Below are positions 8,236-18,701 of a stretch of 64,000 nucleotides of DNA, piece after piece (position 1 is the stretch's first letter; each line of letters opens with the position of its first letter). Source of the stretch: Ichthyophis bannanicus (Eukaryota; Chordata; Amphibia; Gymnophiona; Ichthyophiidae); assembly GCA_033557465.1 (NCBI GenBank), contig CM066043.1, positions 112,458,278-112,522,277 on the forward strand. Direction: 5' to 3'. Below the pieces are notes generated by a model. That model was not told the DNA's origin. It saw only the letters and a list, made by a program, of their open reading frames with translations, and did no database searches. Position numbers and translations under genes: made by a program.

Positions 8236-11200
8236 GTGTGTCTCCTACGTCCCTATAAGGAAAAGAAAATGGAACCCCTTACCATATCCATTCTCTGGTT
8301 CCTTTGCACAACATTAACCACCTGCATGGGAAACCCCATCCCTCACTTCTACACCCCATATGCCTGGAAACCAATATTCATATGCAGCCCACTGCCTGTC
8401 CATGTATGCCACAACTCATATCTGAATCCACGCACGCAAATAAGCATACAACACTCTCAGGGGCCCACTAATGATACCACCAGGAGAAAGCATCCCCACC
8501 ACAACCACAAATCAAAGAACCAACGACGGCTGGAGGAAATAAGAAACACCAAGCAAGGCACAAATGCGGCCAGGACCTCACAGATCGGAACCCAAAAGCA
8601 GTCCACCATCTCCATCATGCTAATAAATGCCAGGTCAATAAGAAATAAGACTCACATACTACATGACCTCATCACGGATTTGAAGCCTGATGTACTATGC
8701 ATCACTGAGACATGGATAACCGAAGCTGATCCAGTAATTGCCAACCAGATAAGCAAGCCTGGTTACACAACCTACAACTGCCCCCGCTCTAAGAAAAGGG
8801 GAGGAGGAGTGCTAATCATGGCCAAATCGGACCTAGCCCTAACCAACACACCAATAAGCGTGCTCGATGGCATTGACATACTCAAGATAGAAAGCAGAAC
8901 CTTGTCTATATGTCTTATCTACAGGCCCCCAGCCTCCCCGCAGGAATCCCTGGCAGCAGCTCTAGAAATCATCTCAACTACAGCGCCCAAAAAGAACCAG
9001 ATCATCCTAGGAGACCTCAACCTAGCCTCGACCTCCACGGCGCAATCCAACACGTTCCATGAGGCTATGGAACAACTGGGCTATGAACAGATCATCCAAA
9101 GCGCAACCCACATCAAGGGTAATACCCTGGACATGGTATTCCTACCCACCAAGCATCCCAAACTGCTGAAATCCGAACCACAAATAACCCAAGTTCCATG
9201 GTCCGACCACTATCAAATAGAGCTACTCTTAACGCTCCCCGCAACCCCTGACCAAGCACAACCTAACCAAACAACGCAGCAGCAAAGATGTTTCCAAAAG
9301 TTCAACAAAGAGGCTCTCCTAGAATCCATAGCAAACCACATACACACAGATCACACGGATCTTGAGGCGTTGGCAAACCTCTGGAACATGGGGATTGAGG
9401 CCGCCTCTAAACCCACCTGGAGCCATCCGAGGCGCTCAACCAAATCCAAGTCAGAACCTTGGTATTCCGCAACCTTAAGGGACCTCAAGAAAGATCTGAG
9501 AAAGCAAGAAAGAAAATGGAGAAAACATAAGACCGCAGAAAGTAAAAAGACCTACTTCAACCTTCTGGCAACTTATAAGAAGGAAGTCAACCAAGCTAAG
9601 AAAGCTCACCACACAACCACACTCAACAAGGCCCTCAACAGACCTAGGGAACTATTCGCTCTCGTAAAATCACTCACCAAGCCTCCACAAGACAACAATC
9701 CCGGAGGCGCCATGACAGCCCAACGGCTAGCGGACCACTATGCCAACAAACTTAGTCCCACAACACATGAACACCTCGATCCAAAACTGGATACAACCAA
9801 CCCCCTGCAAGAAACCTACACCCGGAGAAGTCCAGACCAGAGTGGTAAATGGTCAACATTCCTGGGAGTGAATGACCAGCAGGTAAAAGACATCATCAAC
9901 TGCCTGAGATCCACTACCTCCCCTCTTGACCCATGTCCAGCCTCCTGGATTAAGGCAACCAAAGAGGAAGTAGCGCAACACATCTCCCACATAGTGAACC
10001 TCTCACTTCAACAAGGCATCATGCCATCACCCCTCAAGAGATCGCTTATACGTCCAATCCTGAAAAACAAAACGCTCAACAAGGACGACCCCACCTCTTA
10101 CCGACCCATCTCAAGCATATCCTTCCTCGCCAAGATCATTGAGAAGGCAGTGCAGCAGCAGCTACAAAACCACATTGATGACATAACCGCCCTGGATGTG
10201 CATCAATACGGGTTTCGACAGCACCACGGCGTGGAAACCCTCTTGTTAGTCCTAATGGACAACCTACTTAAGGGTCTGGAAGATAAGAGTAAAATGTATA
10301 TGCTTATTTTCATAGACATCTCAGCAGCTTTCGACTCTGTGCATCACCCCACACTGCTAAAGCGACTCGAGTCCATAGGCATCACAGGTACCCCTCTAAA
10401 ATGGTTCTCCTCGTACATCACAAACCGAATGCAGCAGGTCAATTTCAACAATGTCAAAGCCACCCCCTTCCCACAAACCCAAGGCATTCCACAGGGCTCT
10501 GCCCTCTCCTCCCTCCTATTCAACTTATACCTTCAACCAGTATGCAAGATTTTCCAGGACTATACCATCAACTACCATATCTATGCAGATGACCTAATGC
10601 TATATACGCAACTAGACGTAAACAACCCGAACCTCTGCAACCTAGAGAAATGCCTACACGAGCTTCAAGTCTGGCTACAATGCAATAATATGTCCATTAA
10701 CCACAAGAAAACAGAAGCAATGTGTATCTCCAGGAAACCAGGATTCGAGCCCCCGACAACAGTCACCATGAACAATAATATCTACAACATCAAAGCAGAG
10801 ATAAAATATTTGGGAGTGATGCTTGACAGCAACCTGAATATGGACAAGCACCTTCGTATTACCAATCGGGCTATTTTTCACAAATTAAGAGTCATACAGC
10901 CCCTGCGTAACATCCTCGATCATACTGACTTCAGATCAGTCGCACAAGCCCTCATCATTCCACACCTGGACTATTGCAATGCCATACTGCAAGGCCTGCC
11001 AAGAAAAACTATCAATATTTTGCAAATGGCACAAAATGTGTCAGCCCGAATCATCATGCAGAAGGGCCTCTCCGACCACATCACACCCGCACTAATGGAG
11101 CTCCACTGGCTCCCCATCACAGCCCGCATTCAATACAAAGTCCTAGTCACTACATTCAAACTCATACATGATATAGCGCCATCACACCTCAACAGCCTAA

Positions 11201-11433
11201 TAGCAAAACTACCTAGCAATAGAAGTAGAAGAACACAGAACCTCAACACCCTCTGTATCCCGAAGTGCTTCGCAAAGGTTAATGCTTGCACCAGCAACCG
11301 AGCTTTCTCCTTTACAGCTCCAGCACTCTGGAACCGATTGCCAACCGAACTACGTGAAGTCAGTGATTTGAAAGACTTTAGAAAACTACTCAAGACACAT
11401 CTTTTCCAAGCACATTACAACTTAACCACATGA
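8236..11433 (+). CDS. L2/CR1-like LINE protein: AP endonuclease and reverse transcriptase
   Basis: This intact 1065-aa ORF nicks target DNA and reverse-transcribes the LINE RNA at the nick. The APE-type endonuclease spans about residues 125-330: LINARS (129-134), ITETWI (156-161), ILGDLNL (257-263) and the SDH catalytic triad end at 323-325. The RT core spans about 600-880: SYRPIS, FIDISAAFDS (D694 and D700), GIPQGSALS (750-758) and YADD (783-786). The C-terminal tail has LHWLPITARI and a FSFTAPALWNRLP block, typical of L2-like families. Residues 1-60 are unusual: a hydrophobic segment, TISILWFLCTTLTTCMG, looks like a signal peptide. An alternative start is Met12. No inactivating change is visible. 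Confidence 0.88.
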   Translation: MCLLRPYKEKKMEPLTISILWFLCTTLTTCMGNPIPHFYTPYAWKPIFICSPLPVHVCHNSYLNPRTQISIQHSQGPTNDTTRRKHPHHNHKSKNQRRLEEIRNTKQGTNAARTSQIGTQKQSTISIMLINARSIRNKTHILHDLITDLKPDVLCITETWITEADPVIANQISKPGYTTYNCPRSKKRGGGVLIMAKSDLALTNTPISVLDGIDILKIESRTLSICLIYRPPASPQESLAAALEIISTTAPKKNQIILGDLNLASTSTAQSNTFHEAMEQLGYEQIIQSATHIKGNTLDMVFLPTKHPKLLKSEPQITQVPWSDHYQIELLLTLPATPDQAQPNQTTQQQRCFQKFNKEALLESIANHIHTDHTDLEALANLWNMGIEAASKPTWSHPRRSTKSKSEPWYSATLRDLKKDLRKQERKWRKHKTAESKKTYFNLLATYKKEVNQAKKAHHTTTLNKALNRPRELFALVKSLTKPPQDNNPGGAMTAQRLADHYANKLSPTTHEHLDPKLDTTNPLQETYTRRSPDQSGKWSTFLGVNDQQVKDIINCLRSTTSPLDPCPASWIKATKEEVAQHISHIVNLSLQQGIMPSPLKRSLIRPILKNKTLNKDDPTSYRPISSISFLAKIIEKAVQQQLQNHIDDITALDVHQYGFRQHHGVETLLLVLMDNLLKGLEDKSKMYMLIFIDISAAFDSVHHPTLLKRLESIGITGTPLKWFSSYITNRMQQVNFNNVKATPFPQTQGIPQGSALSSLLFNLYLQPVCKIFQDYTINYHIYADDLMLYTQLDVNNPNLCNLEKCLHELQVWLQCNNMSINHKKTEAMCISRKPGFEPPTTVTMNNNIYNIKAEIKYLGVMLDSNLNMDKHLRITNRAIFHKLRVIQPLRNILDHTDFRSVAQALIIPHLDYCNAILQGLPRKTINILQMAQNVSARIIMQKGLSDHITPALMELHWLPITARIQYKVLVTTFKLIHDIAPSHLNSLIAKLPSNRSRRTQNLNTLCIPKCFAKVNACTSNRAFSFTAPALWNRLPTELREVSDLKDFRKLLKTHLFQAHYNLTT

Positions 11434-11747
11434 AATATACTAACCTCCTGAAGTAAACTCAGCAATGTGTAAATTTGTATATAAGGGTCATCATTTGTAA
11501 AGCCCTAACAGGCAGCCACTGTAAATATGTATTAAGTACCTGTATGTAACTACAATATTCAATCTACTGTAAATCTTGTAACCCTATGCTTGCTGTGCTC
11601 TATCCCCCCCCCCCCCCAAATCACATTGTATATAAATTAATCCTGGCCAGTACAGCCAAACCTCCTATGTATAGACACCGCTGCTGATCACTGGAAGCAG
11701 CGGGTTACAAATGTACACTAAATAAAATAAAATAAATAAATAAATAA
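11434..11747 (+). other. 3' UTR and tail of the L2-type LINE
   Basis: It contains a C run at 11605-11617, a GC hairpin at 11679-11702 (CCGCTGCTGATC ... GAAGCAGCGG) and a terminal TAAA/ATAA repeat. A terminal hairpin followed by short repeats is the usual template-recognition end of L2/CR1-like LINEs. Confidence 0.7.
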
Positions 11748-13136
11748 CTTGTCATAATGGAACCTTGTATAAGGTGGATCAGCTACTAGCGCTTGCACCT
11801 CACTAATGCGAAGTGCTGATGTGATTGCAATAAGAAAGATAACCTTCCAAGAAAGGAATTTCAAGGAGGTAGTAGCTAAAGGTTCAAAAGGTGGCTTCAT
11901 GAGCTGCCCAAGAACCACGTTTAAATCCCATGCCACCGGTGGTGGCCTAATGGGAGGCTTAGTTAGAAGAAGGCCTCTCATAAATCTTGCTATAAGAGGA
12001 TGAGAGGAAATAGGCTGTCCATTTAGAGGCTTAAAGGAAGCTGCAATAGCACTCAAATGGACTCTTACTGAGTTAGTCTTAAGTCCTGCATTGGATAAAT
12101 GAAGGAGATACTCCAGCAATGATTCCAGAGGTATTGCAAGGGGGTTAAGACCCTTTTGCAAACACCATATGGTAAACCTTTTCCACTTGAAAGCATAAGA
12201 GCGTCTTGTGGAAGGTTTCCTGGAAGCAAAAATAATATCTTTTACTTGCTGAGGGAGATTAAGATCATGGAGATCTAGGCCTTCAGCAACCAAGCCCTGA
12301 GATGCAGATACTGGGGATTGGGATGCCCTAACATTCCGTCCTCCTGGGATAGGAGATCTGCAGCAGACCCTAACACCAGGGAGGGAGCTTGAGAGAGATG
12401 TAGAAGCAGAGGGTACCACACTTGCCGTGGCCAATGTGGAGCTATGAGAATCATATGGCCTCTGTCTCTCAAGCTTGAACAGGGTTTTGGGAATTAGGGT
12501 AATGGGTGGAAAGGCATACAGGAAGTCTTGACCCCAATAAAGGAGGAAAGCATCCCTGGCTTGAGCCCCCTGAGCCGGAATTCTGGAACAGAACGGGCGA
12601 AGTGTGGCATTCCACGGACTTGCAAAGAGGTCTATGTCCGGGGTTCCCCAAATTTCAAAAATCTTGGCCACCCGGTCTGCATGCAGAGACCACTCGTGTG
12701 GAAGCAGAACTCGACTGAGTCTGTCTGCCCAAGAGTTTTGTATGCCTGGAAGATACACTGCCAGGAGATGAATCTGATGCTCTCTGGTGAGGGCCCATAG
12801 TCGCAAAGCTTTGTTGCAAAGCGACAGAGAGCCTGTTCCCCCCTGCTTGTTCACGTAGAACATGGCTACTTGATTGTCCGTATGAATGAGGACGGTCTTG
12901 TAGCTGAGCAGAGTGTGGAACACTCGAAGAGCAAGGAAGTTTCCTCTGAGCTCCAAGAGATTGATATGTAGATGAGTCTCCTGCGGAGACCAGGTGCCTT
13001 GGGTAGAGAGGTCTTGCAGATGAGCTCCCCAACCCATCGGAGAAGCATCTGTTGTTAGAGTTGCCTGGGGTAAGGGTTGTTGAAAAGGGGACCCCAGCAA
13101 CAAGTTTTGAGTGGACTTCCACCACTGGAGGGACAA
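11748..13136 (-). pseudogene. E RNase H, Dam-like region and N-terminal half of recombinase
   Basis: From 13136 downward the frame encodes SLQWW, LTTDASPMGWGAH (RNase H), HTDNQVAMFYVNKQGG, then DIDLFASPWN...YAFPPITLI (Dam-like methyltransferase region). It then switches into recombinase sequence, SRKPSTRRSYAFKWKRF through to TSALRISEVQAL with the first catalytic arginine. In the other DIRS copies the Dam-like region and YR are in different frames. Here a small indel near 12470 has fused them, so part of the Dam-like C terminus is lost. The frame ends where the L2 LINE is inserted. Confidence 0.8.
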
Positions 13137-14190
13137 AATAAGGTGACTTGTGTTTGCTATTTTGTCTGACAGGCATCCTGATGCCTGGGTCCATTGAGTG
13201 GATAAAGCTCACTGGGCTGCCCTCATATTGAGGCGAGCATAGGGAACCACATGCACAGTAGATGCCATGTGGCCTAGTAGTTGTAGCATTTCTCGGGCAG
13301 TGAGATGAGACTTTAGCACTGCTTAAGATGCTAACTGCACCATGCGAAGGCAGCGGGCCTGGGGGAGATAGGCCCTTGACTTTCTGGTATCCAGCAAAGC
13401 CCCTATGAACTCTAAAGACTGAGTGGGAGTTAGACTGGATTTTGGGATGTTTATTACCAGCCCCAAATACTGAAGGATACGCATTGTGCAGGATAGAGAA
13501 GTCTTGGCCTCTGACTCTGTTGGGGCTCGAATGAGCCAGTCGTCTAAGTAGGGGAAGACGAATATCCCTAGAGTGCGGAGAAATGCTGCTACTACAGCCA
13601 TGCATTTCGTGAACACCCTTGGTGCTGTGGTCAGGCCAAAAGGAAGCACCCTATATTGGTAGTGCTTTCCTTGAAAAAGGAACCGAAGGAACCTTCTGTG
13701 AGTTGGATGGATGAGAACATGGGTATACGCATCCTTGAGATCTAGAGAACAAAGCCAATCCTGACTCTGAAGGTATGGCAGCAGAGTTCCGAGAGAAATC
13801 ATCTTGAATTTCTCTTTGACAAGGAATTTGTTCAATTCTCTGAGGTCCAAGATAGGCCTGTATCCCCCTGTTTTCTTTGGGATAAGGAAATAGGGGGAGT
13901 AAAAACCTGTACCCTGCTGATGGATGGGTACTTCTTCTATTGCCCCTTGGGCAAGAAGCATAGTGACCTCCTGACCTAACAGGTTGATGAGAGAGGTCTG
14001 AGAATTGAACTGTCTTACCATTGTGGGAGGGAGCATGCACAGAAAGTGCAGCTTGTACCCCTCTCTGATAATGGAGAGTGTCCAATGCTCTGCTGTTATC
14101 TGCTCCCACCTGGGGGCAAAATGGCATAACCTTCCTGGAATGGTGGAAGGCTCTGGTCCATTGAGGGGCAGGAAGGCTAAGTTCTCTACA
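13137..14190 (-). pseudogene. E reverse transcriptase
   Basis: The RT blocks occur in order: FLIPKKTGGYRPILDLRELN, DWLCSLDLKDAY, LPFGLTTAPRVFTKCMAVV and the catalytic FPYLDDWLI. Next comes SLEFIGALLD, after which the open frame stops at 13323. It is separated from the RNase H by a frame break at 13137-13322. The open frame extends upstream to 14561, but that part overlaps gag in another frame. In a DIRS element this enzyme copies the genomic RNA into circular DNA. Broken in this copy. Confidence 0.8.
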
Positions 14191-14196
14191 TGAAAG

Positions 14197-16332
14197 TCAA
14201 AGACCTTGTGGAGGCTGAGACTGCTGAGACGGTTGAGGCTTAACAGTCTTTGCCTTCCTTTGTTTGGGTGGTTGCTGAGTTTTCCGGATAGGTTGACCTG
14301 CAGAACGTGCCTGCTGAGAATAAGCAGGATAAATTTTTTTATTTTTAGAAAAGAATGGTTTCTTAAAAGATTTCTTTCTTGCAGGATCAGCTGTAGACTT
14401 GGACAGTCTGTCCAAGGTGGCGTTTTCAGCATCCATCTCGTTGGCTTTCTCTTGTCAATCTCTACCAAACAGGTTCTCACCAGTACAAGGAATATTTCCC
14501 AGTTTGTCTTATACCCAGAGCTGCAGATCAGATGCCTGGAGCCAAGCAATTCTACCTGCACCTATGGCAATGGCAGAGGTTCTGCTTAGGCACTCAAAGC
14601 AGTCAAAAGCTGCACGGTTGACAAATTTAGAAACATCTTGGGCATGTTTGACCAATGTGAGAAAATCCTGTCTTCTATCCTCAGGAAGAATAGGACTCAA
14701 AGCCTCTAAATCACCTGTGACCTCCTTCAGGAATATTCCCATGTATAGACTATAGGAACTGATCCTGGCAGAAAGCATGGAAGCTTGGAAGACACGACGT
14801 CCAAAAGCATCCAGGGTTCTGCATTCACATCCTCAAGGATTAGAGGCATGCCTCTTTGTACTCTTGATCCTTCTCATAGCTGATTCCACTAGAGTGGTGA
14901 GGAAGCTGAGTTTTTTGGAAAACAGGACAAGGAGGGACTCGATACAGAGTATATAGTCTCCGAGAATGAAGAGAGGTGGTAAGAGGTGTCTCCCACATTC
15001 TTAACATGAGATCATGCAAAATCTCATGAATGGGCAATGCCTCCTTAGGAGTTTTGGGATCTTGTAAAATTTCCAACTCCTTAGCTCTGGGCTCTGTTTC
15101 AGGGGCCACAGTAATGGACAGACCCCGAGTCACCTCCCTGATAAAATCCTGGAAGGAAACATCCTCTGGAGGAGACATCCTGTGCTTAGGGGAGGGCGGC
15201 TCCTCTGGGAGAAGCATTCCTGCATCGACAGAACTGTCAGAATCCTCAAAGTACCGTCTGTCCGGATGCTCTTGAAGAGCCCGATACCCGCACCGAGAAA
15301 AGTCGGTACCGGGAGTAGTCGGTACCGGGGTATTGGTACCAGAAGGCATCGGATGACTGTGTACCGGTAATGCAGACACCGATACTGATGTCGATGCCAT
15401 CGGTACCAGTACCGATACCGGCGTCGGGGCCGGTGCCGATACCGGCGTCGGGGCCGGTGCCGATACCGGCGTCGGGGCCGATGTCGGGGTCGGTGCCGAT
15501 ACCGGCGTCGGGGTCGGTGCCGATACCGGCGTCGGGGTCGGTGCCGATACCGGCGTCGGGGTCGGTGCCGATACCGGCGTCGGGGTCGGTGCCGATACCG
15601 GCGTCGGGGTCGGTGCCGATACCGGCGTCGGGGTCGGTGCCGATACCGGCGTCGGGGTCGGTGCCGATACCGGCGTCGGGGTCGGTGCCGATACCGGCGT
15701 CGGGGTCGGTGCCGATACCGGCGTCGGGGTCGGTGCCGGTACCAGCCAGAGTATCTGTCGTGGTTCCGAGGGCGTCAATGCCGCAAGGAGAGCCGCCAGA
15801 CTGCGCTCAATAGCCAGGACTCTCTGGTCTATTGACGCTGCCGATGCCTGGATGTCGGTACCGGAGAAGACCGCCGGTACCCCAGAGCATGGCACCAGTA
15901 GTTCTGCAGAGGTCGAGGCCTCGAGAACATCCTGGAGCCCTGACAATGCTTTGGAAGCCGAAGCCTCACGCCGGGGCAATTTTGCCGGTACAGAATACTC
16001 AAAGGCAACGCCAGAGGCATCTCGATGCTTAGAAGGAGACCCTTTGAGGACCAGCTAGACTTATGTTTAGTTACCCGAGATCCACGGGAGGAAGACGAAG
16101 CCCTGGAAGACGTCGATGCCACCGAAGCTGCATCAGAGGGAAAAAGGGTACTGAGCTTGGCAGCTCGGTTCTGTCGACCTCTCTTGGACATCATGGCACA
16201 GGCCATACATTCCGAGATGGAATGGTCAGGACCTAAACATTTCAGACACCACTCATGGGTGTCGGTGTCGGTGATGGAGATGGTACCGCCACAGTTGGTG
16301 CACTTTTTAAACACAGAGGAGGGTTTTTCCAT
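14197..16332 (-). pseudogene. E gag-like protein (frameshifted)
   Basis: The start MEKPSSVFKKC (16332) leads into a zinc-binding pattern shared with all DIRS gags here: CxxC, then H..C..C, H and CxxC (CTNC, HEWCLKC, DH, CMAC). The frame shifts near 16040. It resumes with SKALSGLQDVLEAS, an (APTPTPVS)n linker, then the conserved core SPPEDVSFQDFIREV, ELEILQ, RMWE and QLPHHS. Further pieces lie at 14778-14509 (AFDCFECLSRTSAIAIGAG, WLQASDL) and 14436-14197 (Lys/Gln-rich C terminus). The protein presumably forms the particle or RNP. Several breaks inactivate it. Confidence 0.75.
15412..15745 (-). repeat. 24-bp minisatellite inside gag of E
   Basis: About 14 tandem 24-bp units of the type GCCGATACCGGCGTCGGGGT plus four bases encode a Pro/Thr/Ser/Ala repeat (APTPTPVS) on the gag strand. 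One or two units are shortened by six bases but stay in frame. The opposite strand also reads open as an (IPASGSVP)-type repeat, which is a shadow. The units are nearly identical, implying recent expansion. Confidence 0.85.
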
Positions 16333-16559
16333 CGTGGAAAAAATCCTGGGCCTAAAGCTCAAAAAGGCACGTGCACCTGGGAAAAAAAAAAACGGGAAAA
16401 GTGTTAAAAAAGGGGTTTTTTTGTTTTTTTTTAAGAAAAGAAAGAAAGAAGAAAAAACCGGCGGTACCGGTAAAGCGTCGAGGAAGGCAGACATGACCAC
16501 AAAAAAGAACAACAATTTTCTGCAGTGACAGGAACACGACCTGCTGGCTCCGCGGAAAA

Positions 16560-16728
16560 CGAAGAACTGGAGAGAGGCAGTTGGGAAAGGCGGGAATGCA
16601 GCACGCAAGCGCTGTGGGATGCTCCCAGAAGCTTTCTAATTGGATGCTGGGGAGTGTTCCCGTTCAGGCTCTGTCGGTACCGACGATACCCATATGTGAT
16701 GACTACATTCCTGCTTGTTCCTGGATAT
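16560..16728 (-). repeat. Right terminal repeat of E
   Basis: It is inverted relative to the left end: AAGGCGGGAATGCAGC, CGCTGTGGGATGCTCCC, AAGCTTTCTAATTGG, then CTGTCGGTACCGACGATACCC and CATATGTGATGACTACATTCC, ending at CCTGGATAT. The ATTGG box mirrors the CCAATCAG box of the left repeat. Confidence 0.8.
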
Positions 16729-17004
16729 CAGGTGTTCTCTAGGGACAGCAGGAATCAGTCCTCACTTATGGGTGATGTCGGCACCGATGAAGCCCACACG
16801 AAGCAATTCCCCAGCTTTCAAAGAAAGCCTTTGGGATTGCTGCCATGCATGTGCGGTCCTCTTCCCGTCCAAGGGTGCCATCTTGCTCAGTCAGGTCCCA
16901 TAGCTGGAGCCCTACTAAACAGATAGCAAGGGAAGGATAAAAATGGCAACACTTAAGGGGAGGTGGGAAGGTAGTGAGGACTGATTCCTGCTGTCCCTGG
17001 AGAA
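16729..17004 (-). repeat. Group 3 DIRS left-end fragment
   Basis: It starts inside the terminal palindrome (CAGGTGTTCTCTAGGGACAG) and runs through TATGGGTGATGTCGGCACCGA and a loop to the opposed copy GAGGACTGATTCCTGCTGTCC...GGAGAA. The outer 20 or so bases and everything beyond the stem are missing. It abuts the right end of E on one side and the start of the next element on the other. Confidence 0.7.
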
Positions 17005-18137
17005 AGAATAGTTACTCACCTGTAACAGGTGTTCTCCAGGAGCAGCAGCAATCAATCCTCACATATGGGTGTCATCGGCGCCGATGAATCCCCAGCGGAG
17101 CATTTCCCCAGCTTTCTATGAAAGCCTTTGGGAATGCAGGCACGCATGCGCGGTTCCCTTCCCGCCTAAAGGTGCCATCTTACCTCAGTCAAATGACATA
17201 GCTAAGAACAGCACACAAAAATGAAAAAATAACTATGTACAACTGCAACTCCAAGGGGAGGAGGGAGGGTTGTGACGTCGGCTCCCGGGGAGGAGAGTCC
17301 ACGAGGACTACGGGGCTTACGTGTCCAGCAGACTCCGGCTCCACACGAGGAACTTTGGCAGGCTTCTCCGGTTCCACGGGCCCGGGGTGACGGTCGGGGG
17401 TCTTAGACCTGGCCCTCGAGGAGCCAGGGACCTCCTCCGACGACACCCTCGCGAGCCGTTTCTTCCTCTTGCGTTCCCGGTCGGGAGACCCCCTGTCTGA
17501 GGAGGTTCGACGGCGCTCGGGATCGGAATCCCGAGATGTCGAGGCCTCAGACAAGGTCCGGGCCCGGCCGGAGACTGAGTCTGAGAAAAGCCTTTCCTTT
17601 TGCTGCTGGCGACTTCGTAGTGCCTTGGAAGACATTTTTCCACAGGCCCCGCACGACTTAGGATCGTGGTCGGGGCCGAAGCACCGAAGGCAGCAGTCGT
17701 GTGTGTCGGTGAGAGACATTAGTTTCTTACACCGATCACACTTCTGAAAACCGCTGGAAGCCATCGGGGAAAAAAAGAGTCCCCGCGAGGTCAAAGGACC
17801 AGCCCTTCCAGGGAAAAAGGGAAAAAAGAAGAATCGGGCTCGATACCGGTGTACCGAACCCGGCGGGAGGGGAACCGGCGTCGAACCGGTAGAAAAAAAA
17901 AGCAAAAATCGCTGAAACATCTAATTTTAATCGGGAAAACTGGACACACGTCCGGTGGGCTTCACGGAAAAAAAGAGACTGAGGTAAGATGGCACCTTTA
18001 GGCGGGAAGGGAACCGCGCATGCGTGCCTGCATTCCCAAAGGCTTTCATAGAAAGCTGGGGAAATGCTCCGCTGGGGCTTCATCGGCGCCGATGACACCC
18101 ATATGTGAGGACTGACTTCCTGCTTGGTCCTGGAGAA
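17005..18137 (-). mobile_element. Internally deleted group 1-like DIRS derivative
   Basis: Both termini are present: AGAATAGTTACTCACC at 17005 and GGTCCTGGAGAA at 18137. The interior is only the gag 5' part fused at about 17276 to the left-end loop, with a two-base overlap (GA) at the junction. The ICR, YR and RT are all missing. Such a copy could move only with proteins supplied in trans, and without an ICR even that is doubtful. The right end retains the NRF-1-like GCGCATGCG(T) and the GGGAA boxes. Confidence 0.8.
17276..17764 (-). pseudogene. Gag N-terminal fragment
   Basis: From Met at 17764 the frame reads MASSGFQKCDRCKK, then HDCCLRC, DH and CGAC, the same CxxC/HxxCxxC/H/CxxC zinc pattern as element A. 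An Arg/Ser-rich stretch follows (SERRRTSSDRGSPDR-like). It ends at VSPVVLVDSPP, where the deletion joins left-end sequence. The open frame upstream of the Met is 5' leader. Confidence 0.75.
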
Positions 18138-18701
18138 ACAGGGTACTGAGCTTGGCAGCTCGGTTCTGTCGACCTCTCTCAGACATCATGGAACAGGACA
18201 CACAATCTTTAATGGAATGGTCAGGGCCTAAACATTTGAGACACCAGTCATGGGTGTCGGTGACGGATATAGTACCGCCACATTTTGAGCACTTCTTAAA
18301 TCCTGAGGCAGGTTTTTCCATATTTAAAGAAAAAGGTTTCGGGCCTAAGGCCCAAAACTGAAGTACACCTGAAGAAAAAATAGGTGGTCTTTTTTTTTTT
18401 TTTTAAGAAAAGAATAAGAACCGGCGGTACCGGTATAGCGTCGAGGAAGGCAGACGCGTACAGAAAAGAAATAAAGAAAAAATAAGGAAATTCTCCTGCT
18501 GTGACAGGAACACGACCTGCTGGCTCCGCGGAAAAAGAACAACTGAGGAGAGACAGTTGGAAAGGCGGGAAGGCAGCACGCAGGCGCTGTGGGATGCTCC
18601 CAAAAGCTTTCTGATTGGACGCTGGGGAGCGTTCCCGCGCAGGCTCCGTCGGTACCAACGTACCCATATGTGAAGACTCATTCCTGCTTGTTCCTGGAGA
18701 T
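18138..18701 (-). mobile_element. Group 2 DIRS right-end fragment with gag start
   Basis: From 18321 downward the minus strand encodes MEKPASGFKKCSKC, HDWCLKCLGPDH, CVSC and RQNRAAKLSTLF, clearly the group 2 gag N terminus. It is cut at 18138 by the end of the preceding element. To the right lie the 5' leader and a full right terminus, ...CATATGTGAAGACTCATTCC to CCTGGAGAT at 18701. The rest of the element is absent. Confidence 0.8.

Larger units (their letters stand above)
6291..11747 (+). mobile_element. Nearly complete L2-type LINE inserted in the recombinase of E
   Basis: On the plus strand the insert comprises a tandem-monomer 5' UTR (6291-7490), a unique leader (7491-8235), one 1065-codon ORF and a 3' UTR (11434-11747). 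The 3' UTR ends in a hairpin (CCGCTGCTGATC ... GAAGCAGCGG) and TAAA/ATAA repeats. Element D shows the empty-site sequence, which places the breakpoints at about GTCCTAAGG and CTTGTCATAATGG. I see no target duplication; a few target bases appear to be lost. The ORF is fully open, so this is one of the youngest insertions in the left half of the window. Confidence 0.85.
3520..16728 (-). mobile_element. DIRS element E (group 2), with two nested LINE inserts
   Basis: The element runs from AGCATAGTTACTCACC at 3520 to a right end ...CCTGGATAT at 16728. Genes are on the minus strand in the order gag, RT, RNase H/Dam-like, YR. Removing the ORF1-only L1 (3717-5479) and the L2 LINE (6291-11747) leaves about 6.0 kb, similar to the other copies. 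The boundaries are confirmed internally: the ICR at 5573-5672 contains the reverse complement of the right terminus, including the private string GATGACTACATTCC that other group 2 copies do not have. The coding regions are broken, so it cannot move on its own. Confidence 0.85.

Noticed and set aside
15370..15813. Open plus-strand frame with a repeated SVPIPASG peptide
   Set aside because: It is the antisense reading of the 24-bp minisatellite in gag; open only because the repeat has no stop in that frame.
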